Positions 43,420 through 52,596 of a DNA stretch of 64,000 bases are shown here, piece after piece. The first letter of the stretch is position 1, and each line of letters begins with the position of its first letter. The notes beneath the pieces were generated by a model. It had not been told where the DNA came from and ran no database searches. It saw only the letters and a program-made list of their open reading frames with translations. Source of the stretch: Halovenus amylolytica (lineage in GTDB: Archaea; Halobacteriota; Halobacteria; Halobacteriales; Haloarculaceae); the NCBI GenBank assembly GCA_004015825.1, contig ML137215.1, forward strand, positions 94,978-158,977. The letters are read 5' to 3'. The translations under genes were made by a program, and so were the position numbers.

Positions 43420-44340
43420 TCAGCGACGGAGGGTTACAGTGAGGCTGTCGCCGTCGCCGGCCAGTTCCACGAGTCCGTCCTCAGCCAGATCCGAGAGTAG
43501 TCCACGGAGCCACTCCCGGCCGTAGGTGCCCTCTGGCGCGTAATCGACCCTGATTCGCGGTCCCAGCTCGTCGAGTTCCAGCGATCCGTGTTCGCTCAAC
43601 GTGTTGATCACCCGGCCCCGAAACTGCCGACGGCTCCCCTCGAAATCCGGCTGTTCTGGAACGTCCGGTGCGGTAAAATCCCCAGTCTGGTAGGCCTGAC
43701 ACCACTCGCGCCACGGGCAGCTAGCCTCGTCACACGAGGGGGTCTTCTCGCAGGCCACCCCACCCAGCTCCATGATCGCGTTGTTCCAGATTCGTGACTT
43801 TCCCTCCGGCATGAGCGCGCTGGCAGCGCGTTCGAACACACGGTCGTCGTCCGGGATGCCGAACGCGCGGTAGAGAACGCGTTTGACGTTGGTATCCACG
43901 ACAGCATCGCCGTTGTTGAACGCGAAGCTCGCGACTGCGTTTGCGGTGTAGGGGCCGACACCCATCAGTTCGGACAGTTCGTCCGGTTCTTCGGGAAACT
44001 CACCGCCGTACTCCGCCTGGACCTGCTGGGCAGCCTCGTGGAGGTACTTCGCCCGGTTGTTGTAGCCCAGACTGTGATCCGACCAGAAGGCCACGACCTC
44101 CCCGCGTTCAGCAGCGGCGAGCGTCGCTACCGTCGGCCATCGATCCAGAAAATCCTCCCAGGCCGCGACGACGCGGCCGAGCTGTGTCTGCTGGCTCATC
44201 ACCTCCGAGACGAGAATCTCGTATGGATCTGTCATCTGTCGCCAGGGGTACTCGCGGTGGTCAGACTCGTACCAGGAGACGAGCGCGTTCTGCACAGTCA
44301 CGGTGTCGACATCTTCGAACGGATCGGCCGCCTCTGTCAT
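43420..44340 (-). CDS. mutY: A/G-specific adenine DNA glycosylase MutY
   Basis: 306 residues from ATG 44340. HREYPWRQMTDPYEILVSEV and MSQQTQLGRVV contain the catalytic Glu; LMGVGPYTANAVASFAFNNG is the helix-hairpin-helix and AVVDTNVKRVL carries the Asp. The four cluster cysteines are spaced CEKTPSCDEASCPWREWC, that is x5, x4, x5, unlike the x6, x2, x5 of bacterial MutY. The C-terminal ~80 residues form a winged-helix-like tail instead of the NUDIX-like domain. Removes A opposite 8-oxo-G. Confidence 0.88.
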   Translation of the reverse strand: MTEAADPFEDVDTVTVQNALVSWYESDHREYPWRQMTDPYEILVSEVMSQQTQLGRVVAAWEDFLDRWPTVATLAAAERGEVVAFWSDHSLGYNNRAKYLHEAAQQVQAEYGGEFPEEPDELSELMGVGPYTANAVASFAFNNGDAVVDTNVKRVLYRAFGIPDDDRVFERAASALMPEGKSRIWNNAIMELGGVACEKTPSCDEASCPWREWCQAYQTGDFTAPDVPEQPDFEGSRRQFRGRVINTLSEHGSLELDELGPRIRVDYAPEGTYGREWLRGLLSDLAEDGLVELAGDGDSLTVTLRR

Positions 44341-44389
44341 CGAACACCGCTTCGGGCTACTGGAATTTGGGTGTGGCGGAGTCGCACGC

Positions 44390-45016
44390 CTACTTTGGCT
44401 CCGCGACGACACCGAGATGATCCTCGTGGAACGGTTCGAGTCCATCAGTGTAGCGAATCTCGTACTCCGCTTCGACCGTATCGAGAACGTCGTCGAAGAC
44501 CTCGTCGGGATCGCGGGTCACGTCCTCACTTCTGGCCTTGATCGCGAGGACGAGTCGACCGCCGTCCCGGAGAAACTGTTTGTTTGCGACAGCGACCTCG
44601 CCCTGCCCGCGGATCGCCACATCCTGCACGATCAGATCGACCGGTTCGACGACGTGGGCGTAGTGCTCGGGCTTTCGCGCATCCTTGAGCAGTGGGAACA
44701 GGTTCGGCCGGGCTTCGGCGACCCCGACGAGATCTCGCATCGGTCGCGGTGCGAACTCGACAGCGTAGGTCGGTCCGGCGACGTCGGCGACGTGACTGAC
44801 CGTCGTGCCACTCGCTGCGCCGAGATAGAGCACTGTACTGTCGGCTGTCAGGCCAGTCTCGACCTCACGGCCGAGCAACACTGCGAGTTTCGACCGTGAT
44901 CGGTCCCAGCGTCGCCAGCCGTCTTCGGTCGGTTCGCCGTAGACTGGCTCGCCCCGTGTCGCGAGTCCTTCGTCGCCGTCGACCTCGCGGCGCTCGACAC
45001 CCTCGGGAAGAGTCAC
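44390..45016 (-). CDS. flpA: Fibrillarin-like rRNA/tRNA 2'-O-methyltransferase
   Basis: 208 residues. SAM site VLYLGAASGTTVSHVADV, YAVEFAPRPMRDLV and IVQDVAIRGQGEVAVAN are the fibrillarin core. With Nop5 and L7Ae it methylates RNA at sites chosen by box C/D guide RNAs. Overlaps the nop5 gene by four bases, the normal archaeal pair. Confidence 0.95.
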   Translation of the reverse strand: MTLPEGVERREVDGDEGLATRGEPVYGEPTEDGWRRWDRSRSKLAVLLGREVETGLTADSTVLYLGAASGTTVSHVADVAGPTYAVEFAPRPMRDLVGVAEARPNLFPLLKDARKPEHYAHVVEPVDLIVQDVAIRGQGEVAVANKQFLRDGGRLVLAIKARSEDVTRDPDEVFDDVLDTVEAEYEIRYTDGLEPFHEDHLGVVAEPK

Positions 45017-45861
45017 GACGCATCACGAGCGCGGATGCGCTCGATCCGTTCGTCGAGTTCGGCCTCGATTTCGGGCCGGTACTCCCCGCTGTAGTAATCG
45101 ATCCGGGCCGCGATCGCCAGTTTGCCAGAGAGGGCGCGTGCTGCGGAGCCACGATCTACTGGCGCTGTCCCACGAACGTACTCGTGGGTGAAGATAACAC
45201 CGTGTTTCGGGGACGGCGCACCCCCGCGGAGGTGGGCGAAAAGGGCGTCTTCCGCGCCGAGTACCTGTATCGTCCCGGCGGGTTTTTTCGCGAGTTCCTC
45301 AAGCCCGCCCGCGAGTGCGATCAGGCGCGCTGTGAGCTCCGGTCCCGCCATCGCAGTGAGGTTCGGTGCGACCGACTCTGCTGTCTGCTCGACGAGGGTC
45401 CGGATCTCCTGGACCTCTGTCTGGAGTCCGACGATCCGGCCCGCAAGCGAGACGAGTCGCTCGTCGATCGGATCTGTCGACTCCCTGTCGGCCAGTTCCT
45501 CGATATACTCGCTGTCGACTGTCGCCTCGGGGTCCCGGCTGCCGGCCCACTCAGCGACCCGCTCGGTGAGTTCGTTTGCGAGTCGCTGGCAGTCGTCCAG
45601 CGTCCGGATACTGTGGATCAGTTGCTGGTCGTCAGCCCCCTCCCGCTGGCTCACAGCCTGCCGCGATGCCGCGACTGTTGTCTCGTGAAGCCGCTCGTAG
45701 TACTCCGATTCGTCGGCGGCGAACCCGGACTCGACCGCGCGGGCTGGCCAGTCCTCGACTGTGCTGGCACTCCCCTCCTGAATCGCGGTGACGCCGGCTT
45801 CGATATCTCCCGGCTCGACCCCAGAAAACCACCCCGCTTCGGTGGGGTTATCTTCGCTCAT
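45013..45861 (-). CDS. Nop5/Nop56-family box C/D RNP scaffold
   Basis: 282 residues. An N-terminal domain, a central coiled coil region (to about residue 160), then the NOP domain with AGPELTARLIALAGGLEELAK, PAGTIQVLGAEDALFAHLRG and PSPKHGVIFTHEYVRGT, which contacts guide RNA and L7Ae. Forms the bridge between fibrillarin and L7Ae. C-terminus lacks the Lys-rich tail of eukaryotic Nop56. Confidence 0.93.
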   Translation of the reverse strand: MSEDNPTEAGWFSGVEPGDIEAGVTAIQEGSASTVEDWPARAVESGFAADESEYYERLHETTVAASRQAVSQREGADDQQLIHSIRTLDDCQRLANELTERVAEWAGSRDPEATVDSEYIEELADRESTDPIDERLVSLAGRIVGLQTEVQEIRTLVEQTAESVAPNLTAMAGPELTARLIALAGGLEELAKKPAGTIQVLGAEDALFAHLRGGAPSPKHGVIFTHEYVRGTAPVDRGSAARALSGKLAIAARIDYYSGEYRPEIEAELDERIERIRARDAS

Positions 45862-46049
45862 GACCGCCTCTAGTCGCGGCCATCGTTTATGTGTTCTCGA
45901 TGTGTGCCGTTACCATTCGCTATCCTACAAAGGAATTAACAGATGACAATTCAATAGCCTAAATCCATGACTACTGTAAATAAACTCTTCTAAATTTGTA
46001 ACCAGAGGAAGGGTATTTTTATATCCTGTCTGTGTACTGACCAGGTAGG

Positions 46050-48089
46050 ATGGTCAACGAGTCACAGGAGCCGGCGTGGCTGCAGGCCGAACGCGACTAC
46101 GAGGATCCGTTACGAGAGCGGGGAACGATCTCGGAGCTGTTCGAGGCGAGTGCCCAGCGGCATCTCGATAGCGAGGCCCAGCTGTTCAAAGGCGGCGTCT
46201 ACGATCGCTCGATTGGGCACCTGTTACCCGATCCAGCGCCTGGGGAGTACGGATCGATAACGTACAGATTGTTGCGCCGGATCGTCCGGAACCTGGCGAC
46301 AGGTTTTCGAGAGATCGGCTTCGAACCCGACGATCGGATCGGACTGTACGCGAATACCCGGATGGAGTGGGCCCAGGCGGATTTCGGATTGCTGGCTGCT
46401 GGCTGTGTCGTCACGACCATCTACACTGACTCCTCGGTCGGCCAGGTCGAATATCTCCTCTCTGATCCCGACGCGTCCGGGGTTGTCGTCGAAAACGAAC
46501 AGCTCCTGGAGAAGGTCCTGACAGTCGAAGACGAACTTGATCTCGAGGGGATCGTCCTCGTCGACGAACCCGAACAGGAGTACAGCCGGGACGATCTCTA
46601 TACCCTGGCAGATATCTACGAGATCGGTGAGGACGCATTCGACGAGGATCGCTACAGAGAGTGGCTAGCCGACCGGGAGCCCGAGGATCTGGCCAGTCTC
46701 GTCTACACCTCCGGAACCACTGGCCAGCCGAAAGGCGTCAGGCTCACCCACTGGAACTTCCGGTCGAACGTCCACCAGATCCGCCGCCGGGCCGGACCAC
46801 GAGACGATCCGGACCGGCCCGCGATCGACAGTGATGCAACCTCGATCTCTTTTTTGCCACTCGCACACGTCCTCGAACGAACTGTCGGGAGCTTCAACGC
46901 CTACGCGGCCGGTGTGACCGTCGGCTACGTCGAGAGTACCGACACGATTGCCGAGGACTTCCAGAAGATCCAGCCGACGACGGCGGCGAGTGTCCCCCGT
47001 GTCTACGAACGGATCTTCGATCAGATGCGCGAGCAGGCCTCGGAGAGTGGCCTCAAACAGCGGATTTTCGACTGGGCACTCGATGTCGCAACGGAGTTCC
47101 AGCAGGCAGAGGAGCCGAGTTCGACACTCCGGGTGAAACACTCGATCGCCGACCGGCTGGTGTACTCGTCTGTCAAGGAGCAACTCGGTGGCAACGTCGA
47201 GATCTTGATCTCCGGGGGCGGGAGTTTGAGTGAGGATCTCTGTCGGCTGTTCAACGGGATGGGAGTCACCGTCATCGAAGGCTACGGGCTCACCGAAACC
47301 TCGCCCGTCGTCTCGGCGAATACACCGGAGGATATCAGGCCCGGCACACTCGGAGTTCCCGTCGTCGGTGTCGAGGTTGCGGTCGACAGTACGGTCGTCA
47401 ACACCGACGAGATCGATCTCCGAAACCCCAGAAGCGATGTCGGCGAGCTGCTCGTCCGGGGAGGCAACGTCACAGATGGCTACTGGAACCGCCCCGGCGC
47501 GACGGATCGGGCGTTTACCACCGAGCATCCGGGCGAGAATCGTGGATCGGCCACGACAGCGGGTGTCGCCACAGACGGTCGCGGGAAGTGGTTCAGGACG
47601 GGAGATCTGATCGAACAGACACCGGAGGGATTTCTGGTCTTCCACGAGCGTCTCAAACAGATCCTCGTGCCGGATACGGGCAAAAACGTCGCGCCACAGC
47701 CTATCGAAGACCACTTTTCGACGAACGACCGCGTCGAACAGGTCGTAATTGTCGGCGATCGCCAGAAATACATCGGCGCATTGATCGTTCCGAACTTCGA
47801 GTCGATGCGTGCCTGGGCCGAAACGGAGGGGATCGATCTCCCCGACGATACCCGCGAAGCAGTCGAGGACGACCGGGTCGAAGAGTGGGTCGGCGAGGCG
47901 GTCGCAGAGGTAAACGATCACCTCGAAAAACACGAGAAGATCCGCGGTTTCGCGCTGGTCGGCGAGGAGTGGACGCCCGAGAACAAGATGCTCACGCCAT
48001 CGATGAAGAAAGTCCGGAAGACGATCCTCGACGCTCACCAGCAGGAACTCAGGGAGATCTACGGCGAGGATTACCGACCCAGGGACTAG
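46050..48089 (+). CDS. Long-chain acyl-CoA synthetase (AMP-forming)
   Basis: 679 residues. A3 motif YTSGTTGQPKGVRLTH, A5-like GYGLTETSPVVSAN, and the hinge region with GDLIEQTPEGFLVFHERLKQ followed by ILVPDTGKNVAPQPIED match FadD15-type long acyl-CoA ligases. Makes acyl-CoA from fatty acid, ATP and CoA. ATG 46050 has an AGGTAGG ribosome site. The 188 bp before it are AT rich and gene-free. Confidence 0.92.
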   Translation: MVNESQEPAWLQAERDYEDPLRERGTISELFEASAQRHLDSEAQLFKGGVYDRSIGHLLPDPAPGEYGSITYRLLRRIVRNLATGFREIGFEPDDRIGLYANTRMEWAQADFGLLAAGCVVTTIYTDSSVGQVEYLLSDPDASGVVVENEQLLEKVLTVEDELDLEGIVLVDEPEQEYSRDDLYTLADIYEIGEDAFDEDRYREWLADREPEDLASLVYTSGTTGQPKGVRLTHWNFRSNVHQIRRRAGPRDDPDRPAIDSDATSISFLPLAHVLERTVGSFNAYAAGVTVGYVESTDTIAEDFQKIQPTTAASVPRVYERIFDQMREQASESGLKQRIFDWALDVATEFQQAEEPSSTLRVKHSIADRLVYSSVKEQLGGNVEILISGGGSLSEDLCRLFNGMGVTVIEGYGLTETSPVVSANTPEDIRPGTLGVPVVGVEVAVDSTVVNTDEIDLRNPRSDVGELLVRGGNVTDGYWNRPGATDRAFTTEHPGENRGSATTAGVATDGRGKWFRTGDLIEQTPEGFLVFHERLKQILVPDTGKNVAPQPIEDHFSTNDRVEQVVIVGDRQKYIGALIVPNFESMRAWAETEGIDLPDDTREAVEDDRVEEWVGEAVAEVNDHLEKHEKIRGFALVGEEWTPENKMLTPSMKKVRKTILDAHQQELREIYGEDYRPRD

Positions 48090-48154
48090 GTCGTGACAGC
48101 TCGCGAATGTGATCTACCGTCACTCGTTTTATACAGCGGCTATATAGCTCTGGC

Positions 48155-48709
48155 ATGAGCGACGAGGGGAGTCCACACGAACGGATGCAGCGCTACGAGG
48201 AACTCGAAGCGAAAGAACGGGAGTACCGTGGACAGAAGCGCGCTGTCCTGGAGGATGTGAAAACTGAGCTGGCGTCGACGGTCGAGCGAGCAGTCGATCA
48301 GGAAGGTGCAAACGTGACTGTAGATTCGACGAGCAGAGACGGGACTGTTCAGACACTCACTGCACGCCTGGATCGGGCCGCTCTCGTGGCCGAGGTGACG
48401 GACGAACTCCCCGAGGGATTCACCGTCAAACGGGTCAAGGACGATGGAACGCTGGCGATCGAGTGGTCCCGTCGGAAGACCTCGCCCGAACAACGTGCGA
48501 GTGCGATCCTGCAGGCAATTGTCAACGAGGAACTGGAAACCGACGCTGACGAACTGATCGTCTCCGCCCCGACACGGTCGGACGTGATCGAGCGTGCGGT
48601 CGAACTCGGCGTCGCCCGCGATCTGGCCGGCGAGCGCCTCCAGCGACTCGACGACATCGGTCTCGTCGATATCGAGGATGGACAGGTGTTTCCGGACAGC
48701 GACGGCTGA
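48155..48709 (+). CDS. Conserved helical protein of unknown function
   Basis: 184 residues. N-terminal coiled coil ERMQRYEELEAKEREYRGQK, a central beta part (VTVDSTSRDGTVQTLTARL) and a C-terminal helical part ending RLQRLDDIGLVDIEDGQVFP that may be a small winged helix. No motif I can name. TTTTATAC about 25 nt before ATG 48155 suggests a leaderless promoter. Just upstream of moaC but separately transcribed. Confidence 0.6.
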   Translation: MSDEGSPHERMQRYEELEAKEREYRGQKRAVLEDVKTELASTVERAVDQEGANVTVDSTSRDGTVQTLTARLDRAALVAEVTDELPEGFTVKRVKDDGTLAIEWSRRKTSPEQRASAILQAIVNEELETDADELIVSAPTRSDVIERAVELGVARDLAGERLQRLDDIGLVDIEDGQVFPDSDG

Positions 48710-48771
48710 CTGTCCGTTCTCTTTTTGCCACAGTCCGTGTCCCTTAGGGGCTGGATTGCGTACGTGGGTGT

Positions 48772-49266
48772 ATGACAGACGACGCCTCCAGTGATACAGA
48801 GAATCTCACACACGTCGACGACGGCGGCAACGCACAGATGGTCGACGTCGGCGAAAAGGCCGACTCGAAGCGGCGGGCCGTCGCCAGCGGGACGATTCAC
48901 CTCCAGCCCTCGACGATCGATGCGATCCGGGCAGACAGTATCGGCAAGGGTGACGTGCTCGCGACGGCGCGGATCGGCGCGATCCAGGCTGTGAAACACA
49001 CCTGGGAGACGATTCCGATGTGTCACCAGATCCCGATCACGAACGTCGACACCGAGTTCGAGATCACCGACCAGTCGGTCGATCTCCGGGTGGCTGTCGA
49101 GACAGTCGGCAAGACAGGCTGTGAGATGGAAGCGCTGGAAGGGGTCACGACGGGACTGAACGTCGTCTGGGATATGGTGAAAGCTGCCGAGAAGGACGAC
49201 GACGGAGAGTATCCCGAAACCAGAATCGGGGATATCGAGGTCGTCGAGAAAACAGTGCGGCGCTGA
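48772..49266 (+). CDS. moaC: Cyclic pyranopterin monophosphate synthase
   Basis: 164 residues. THVDDGGNAQMVDVGEKADS, KGDVLATARIGAIQAVKHT, PMCHQIPI and ETVGKTGCEMEALEGV match MoaC, including the Lys and Asp/Cys region of the active site. Acts with MoaA to make cPMP in molybdopterin synthesis. A supply of this cofactor is needed by both molybdoenzymes in this window. Confidence 0.95.
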   Translation: MTDDASSDTENLTHVDDGGNAQMVDVGEKADSKRRAVASGTIHLQPSTIDAIRADSIGKGDVLATARIGAIQAVKHTWETIPMCHQIPITNVDTEFEITDQSVDLRVAVETVGKTGCEMEALEGVTTGLNVVWDMVKAAEKDDDGEYPETRIGDIEVVEKTVRR

Positions 49267-49346
49267 GCGAACAGTTCACCGCTGCATTGTTGTGAGACAG
49301 TCCCTCAAGGCGAACATAAAAGCACCGAGAGCGCCAACAGGGCTGT

Positions 49347-50174
49347 ATGCAAGTCCTCTCCGTCATCGGCCCGTCGGAATGTGGGAAGACGACCCTGATC
49401 GAACAGCTTACCGAGCGCCTCTCGGAGCGAGGAGAAGTCGGGACAGTCAAACACATCGACTGTGCGCCGGATATCGACACAGATGGGAAAGATACGGACC
49501 GACACCGGGAGGCTGGCGCTGTCCAGACCTACGGGCTCGGTGACGGGGAGTGGTTCGCGCGCGGAGATTCCCTCACACTCGACGACGCGCTGGAGCGACT
49601 CGGACAGTCCTGCGACTATGCGCTCATCGAAGGCTATTCCGACGCAGCACTGCCGACGGTCGCACTCGGCGGGAGAGTGTCCGAACGGGGCGAACTGCTC
49701 GCCAGCGGTGAGACTGCCGCTGACGTCGATCCGGAACAGGTTATCGACGAGCTCGACGCGACAGACCCCTACGAGACGCTCTCCTCACTGGTCGCCCGCG
49801 CGAAGCAGTCCCCAGAACAGGACAAATCGGGCGCAATCGCGACCTTCACTGGTAGAGTTCGGGAGAAAGAACACGACGACGACGAGCCGACGGAACTGCT
49901 CGAATTCGAGAAGTACGACGGCGTCGCAGAGGAGAAGATGGCGACGATCCGCGAGGAACTCGAAGCCCGCGACGGCGTCTTCGAGGTGCTCCTGCATCAC
50001 AAGACCGGCGTTGTCGAGGCTGGCGAAGATATCGTCTTCGTGGTCGTTCTCGCCGGCCACCGCCAGGAGGCCTTCCGGACTGTCGAGGACGGAATCAACC
50101 GACTCAAGGAGGAAGTGCCACTGTTCAAAAAAGAGGTTACCGTCGGCGAGGAGTACTGGGCGCACGAGGCGTAA
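49347..50174 (+). CDS. MobB-MoaE fusion protein
   Basis: 275 residues. N-terminal half (1 to about 125) is MobB-like: Walker A GPSECGKTTL, VGTVKHIDCAPDID and YALIEGYSDAALP. C-terminal half (about 135-275) is MoaE, the large subunit of molybdopterin synthase: GAIATFTGRVREKEHDDD, LEFEKYDGVAEEKM, LLHHKTGVVEAGEDIV and VPLFKKEVTVGEEYW with the active Lys. One chain thus joins sulfur insertion into cPMP with a GTP-binding step of later nucleotide attachment. Starts 80 bp after moaC. The combination is known in haloarchaea. Confidence 0.9.
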   Translation: MQVLSVIGPSECGKTTLIEQLTERLSERGEVGTVKHIDCAPDIDTDGKDTDRHREAGAVQTYGLGDGEWFARGDSLTLDDALERLGQSCDYALIEGYSDAALPTVALGGRVSERGELLASGETAADVDPEQVIDELDATDPYETLSSLVARAKQSPEQDKSGAIATFTGRVREKEHDDDEPTELLEFEKYDGVAEEKMATIREELEARDGVFEVLLHHKTGVVEAGEDIVFVVVLAGHRQEAFRTVEDGINRLKEEVPLFKKEVTVGEEYWAHEA

Positions 50175-50245
50175 GTCGACCAATCCCACCCGACATATCT
50201 TTGGTTCTTCTATTCTGGCAGCAATTGAGTAGAATATCCGGGAGT

Positions 50246-50261
50246 TTTAGGTGGGCTTAAA
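50246..50261. promoter_or_regulatory. Iron-box-like operator 1
   Basis: TTTAGGTGGGCTTAAA. Relative to TTTAGG-N4-CCTAAA it has one arm mismatch (CTTAAA). It overlaps the TATA-like CTTAAATATT that sits about 25 nt before ATG 50286, so a bound repressor would block the promoter of the flippase-like gene. Confidence 0.65.
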
Positions 50262-50285
50262 TATTTGCGGCAGCCAGCGGATTGT

Positions 50286-51374
50286 ATGGGACGAGTCGGT
50301 ATCACACGCCTCCGAACCATGCTCGGTCAGCGGTGGGTGGGTGTCGTGGGTACCGCGTTCGTCATCGTTGTGGGTATTTTCATCGTGGTTAGAACGGTCG
50401 ACACCGACCGTGTGGTCGAGGCGATCAGACTGGCTGATCTCGGGCTTCTGGCCGCGGCGACCGGGATTTACACACTCTCGTGGCCGCTCCGTGGACGTCG
50501 ATACGACGAGATTCTCGGGGAGATGGATCAACGCTGTGGGTTCGGTTTTCTCACTGCGGCTGTCTTTGTGAGCCAGATGGTGAATCTCGTCGTTCCGGCC
50601 CGGGCTGGCGACGGGTTCCGTGCGTATCTGCTCAAGAGCCGACGGTCGGTGCCGTATACGACCGGAGCAGCCTCACTGACCGTCGAACGACTGTTCGATC
50701 TGCTGGCGCTCGTCCTTCTGGGAACGGTTTCGGGCATGTGGCTGCTCGCAACCGGCAGGACGTTCGCACCGGACCAGACCGGGCAGTTCCTCGTAGGTGC
50801 CGGTGGGGTCGGGTCCGTCGCGGTGGTGCTGGCTATCGTGATGCTGTTGGGCGCTCGGGGGCAGTGGCAACTCACCAGTCGAATCCGAGTGCGGGTCGAA
50901 CGCACCAGGCTCTCGTGGCTCGTCGAGTCACTCGTCCAGTTCGGTGGCGATCTGCGGGTCGTCGTACGGACCCCGAACGCGCTGGCGAGCGTCGGCGTTC
51001 AGACGCTTGCCATCTGGGTCCTCGACGTCCTGACCGCCGTGCTCGTTCTGTGGGCCGTCGCGGGCACAGGTGGCGAGTCGGTACTCGGACTCCTGATGGG
51101 TGGAACCCTTGCGGTCACTGTCGGCAACCTGGCGAAGGTACTCCCGCTCTCACAGGGTGGAATCGGGCTGTACGAGGCAGCGTTTACTGCAATAGTGGTT
51201 GCCGTCTCACCGATCACTGCGGCGACAGCACTCGCGGCTGCTATCCTCGATCACGCGCTCAAAAACGGCGTCACGGTTGCCGGGGGCGTCGGTGCAGCCG
51301 TACTGCTGAACGTCTCTCCCGATGCCGTCGATCAGGAACGCGATCGCCCGGACGCAGAATCGTCAGATTTTTAG
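50286..51374 (+). CDS. Flippase-like (LPG-synthase TM / AglD-type) membrane protein
   Basis: 362 residues from ATG 50286. About eight helices. FLTAAVFVSQMVNLVVPARAGDGFRAYLLK, shown here as the two runs FVSQMVNLVVPARAGDG and FRAYLLK, and LPLSQGGIGLYEAAFTAIVV are typical of the UPF0104/LPG_synthase_TM family, which includes archaeal AglR/AglD-linked proteins thought to move polyprenyl-linked sugars. Cytoplasmic membrane. Iron-box-like operator 1 lies in its promoter and operator 2 overlaps its stop codon. Confidence 0.8.
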   Translation: MGRVGITRLRTMLGQRWVGVVGTAFVIVVGIFIVVRTVDTDRVVEAIRLADLGLLAAATGIYTLSWPLRGRRYDEILGEMDQRCGFGFLTAAVFVSQMVNLVVPARAGDGFRAYLLKSRRSVPYTTGAASLTVERLFDLLALVLLGTVSGMWLLATGRTFAPDQTGQFLVGAGGVGSVAVVLAIVMLLGARGQWQLTSRIRVRVERTRLSWLVESLVQFGGDLRVVVRTPNALASVGVQTLAIWVLDVLTAVLVLWAVAGTGGESVLGLLMGGTLAVTVGNLAKVLPLSQGGIGLYEAAFTAIVVAVSPITAATALAAAILDHALKNGVTVAGGVGAAVLLNVSPDAVDQERDRPDAESSDF

Positions 51375-51387
51375 GCCGGCCTAAAAA
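51368..51387. promoter_or_regulatory. Iron-box-like operator 2 (20-bp perfect palindrome)
   Basis: TTTTTAGGCCGGCCTAAAAA is a perfect palindrome of 20 bp. It includes the TAG stop codon of the flippase-like gene (51372-51374) and ends 10 bp before ATG 51398. The left arm coincides with the expected TATA position for a leaderless start at 51398, so binding should shut off the RGP-like gene. Confidence 0.75.
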
Positions 51388-51397
51388 ACTGGTTCCT

Positions 51398-52576
51398 ATG
51401 ACATCGCCTACAGCAGATGTCGAGCAGGACATCTGTGTCATCGTTCCGACGATCAGGGAGTACGAATGCATCCGCAGCTACGTCGAGAACGCAGACGAGC
51501 ACGGGTTCGACACTGACCGACTGTTCTTTCTCCTCGTGACCGAGGATTTCTGCGAGACAGCGGCCATGACGGAGATGTTGTCGGATCTCGGAGTATCCGG
51601 TGCCGTCTTCGACGGGAGCCGCCGGGAGGAGTGGTACGACGCGCAGGGAGTCGAATCCTACGGTCACGTCGTCCCGGCCGCCAGCCACGCCGAGACCAGC
51701 TTCGGACTGCTCTACATGTGGAACAATCCACAGTTCGAGTACGGCATCTTCATCGACGACGACACCTTGCCACACGACGATTCGGATTTCTTCGGCCAGC
51801 ACATGGAGAATCTGGCCTACGAGGGCGAGATCGAGTCGGTCACCTCGGACGAGCAGTGGGTGAACGTTCTCTACCAGAACGCCGAGGAACACGGCCTCTA
51901 CCCGCGCGGCTACCCCTACTCGGCGATGGACGAAACTGTCGAGCGATCGACGACGACGATCGAGCGCGGCGAGATCGTCGCCTCGCAGGGGCTGTGGACC
52001 AACGTTCCCGACCTCGATGCGGTCCGGATTCTCATGGACGGCGATCTGGAGGGACAGGCACAGACCCGGACGGTAACGACAGATTTCACCGACGACTTCG
52101 TCGCCGAGGCGGGCAACTACCTCACTGTCTGTTCGATGAATCTCGCCTTCCGGCGGGAGGTCATCCCGGCTTTCTACCAGATGCCGATGGACGACAACGA
52201 GTGGTCGGTCGGCCGCTTCGACGACATCTGGAGCGGCGTGTTCCTGAAACGGGCCTGTGACCTGCTCGGCAAGCAGATTTACAACGGCCAGCCGCTGTGT
52301 GAACACAACAAGGCACCACGTTCGACGTTCGACGATCTGCACAACGAGGTCGCCGGGCTGGAACTCAACGAACACGTCTGGGAGTTGATCGACGACGCCG
52401 GAACAGACGCGGAGACGTACGTCGAGGCCTACCGGGCGATGGCCGATGCGCTTCTCGATGCAGACGCGGATGCCTACCGGAACGGGGAGTTCCTGCCGTA
52501 CTGTGGTGAACACATGCACGACTGGCTCGACGCACTCGACGAACTCCAGCGGGTACCCGCGCCAGCTGACGACTGA
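51398..52576 (+). CDS. RGP-like (reversibly glycosylated protein / UDP-sugar mutase family) glycosyltransferase-fold protein
   Basis: 392 residues from ATG 51398; the longer frame leftward runs through the flippase gene in another phase and is not real. DICVIVPTIREYECIRSYVE is the nucleotide-binding start, IFIDDDTLPHDD (Asp120-122) the DxD-type metal site, and FDGSRREEWYDAQG a conserved segment like that of the RGP/alpha-1,4-glucan-protein-synthase group, whose plant members interconvert UDP-arabinopyranose and UDP-arabinofuranose. No membrane segment. I infer sugar activation for the glycan machinery around it; the exact sugar is unknown. It has its own operator. Confidence 0.65.
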   Translation: MTSPTADVEQDICVIVPTIREYECIRSYVENADEHGFDTDRLFFLLVTEDFCETAAMTEMLSDLGVSGAVFDGSRREEWYDAQGVESYGHVVPAASHAETSFGLLYMWNNPQFEYGIFIDDDTLPHDDSDFFGQHMENLAYEGEIESVTSDEQWVNVLYQNAEEHGLYPRGYPYSAMDETVERSTTTIERGEIVASQGLWTNVPDLDAVRILMDGDLEGQAQTRTVTTDFTDDFVAEAGNYLTVCSMNLAFRREVIPAFYQMPMDDNEWSVGRFDDIWSGVFLKRACDLLGKQIYNGQPLCEHNKAPRSTFDDLHNEVAGLELNEHVWELIDDAGTDAETYVEAYRAMADALLDADADAYRNGEFLPYCGEHMHDWLDALDELQRVPAPADD

Positions 52577-52596
52577 ATCGACAGCTATAAACATAC

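Noticed and set aside
45955..45970. Half-site AGCCTAAAT resembling an iron box
   Set aside because: The left arm TTTAGG is missing, so it is not a palindrome.
46665..48038. Long minus-strand frame opposite the acyl-CoA ligase
   Set aside because: Antisense shadow without family features.
50480..51397. Open frame that would extend the RGP-like protein by 306 residues
   Set aside because: It reads through the flippase-like gene in another phase with Arg/Ser/Gly-rich sequence; the operator and TATA before 51398 fit a start there.
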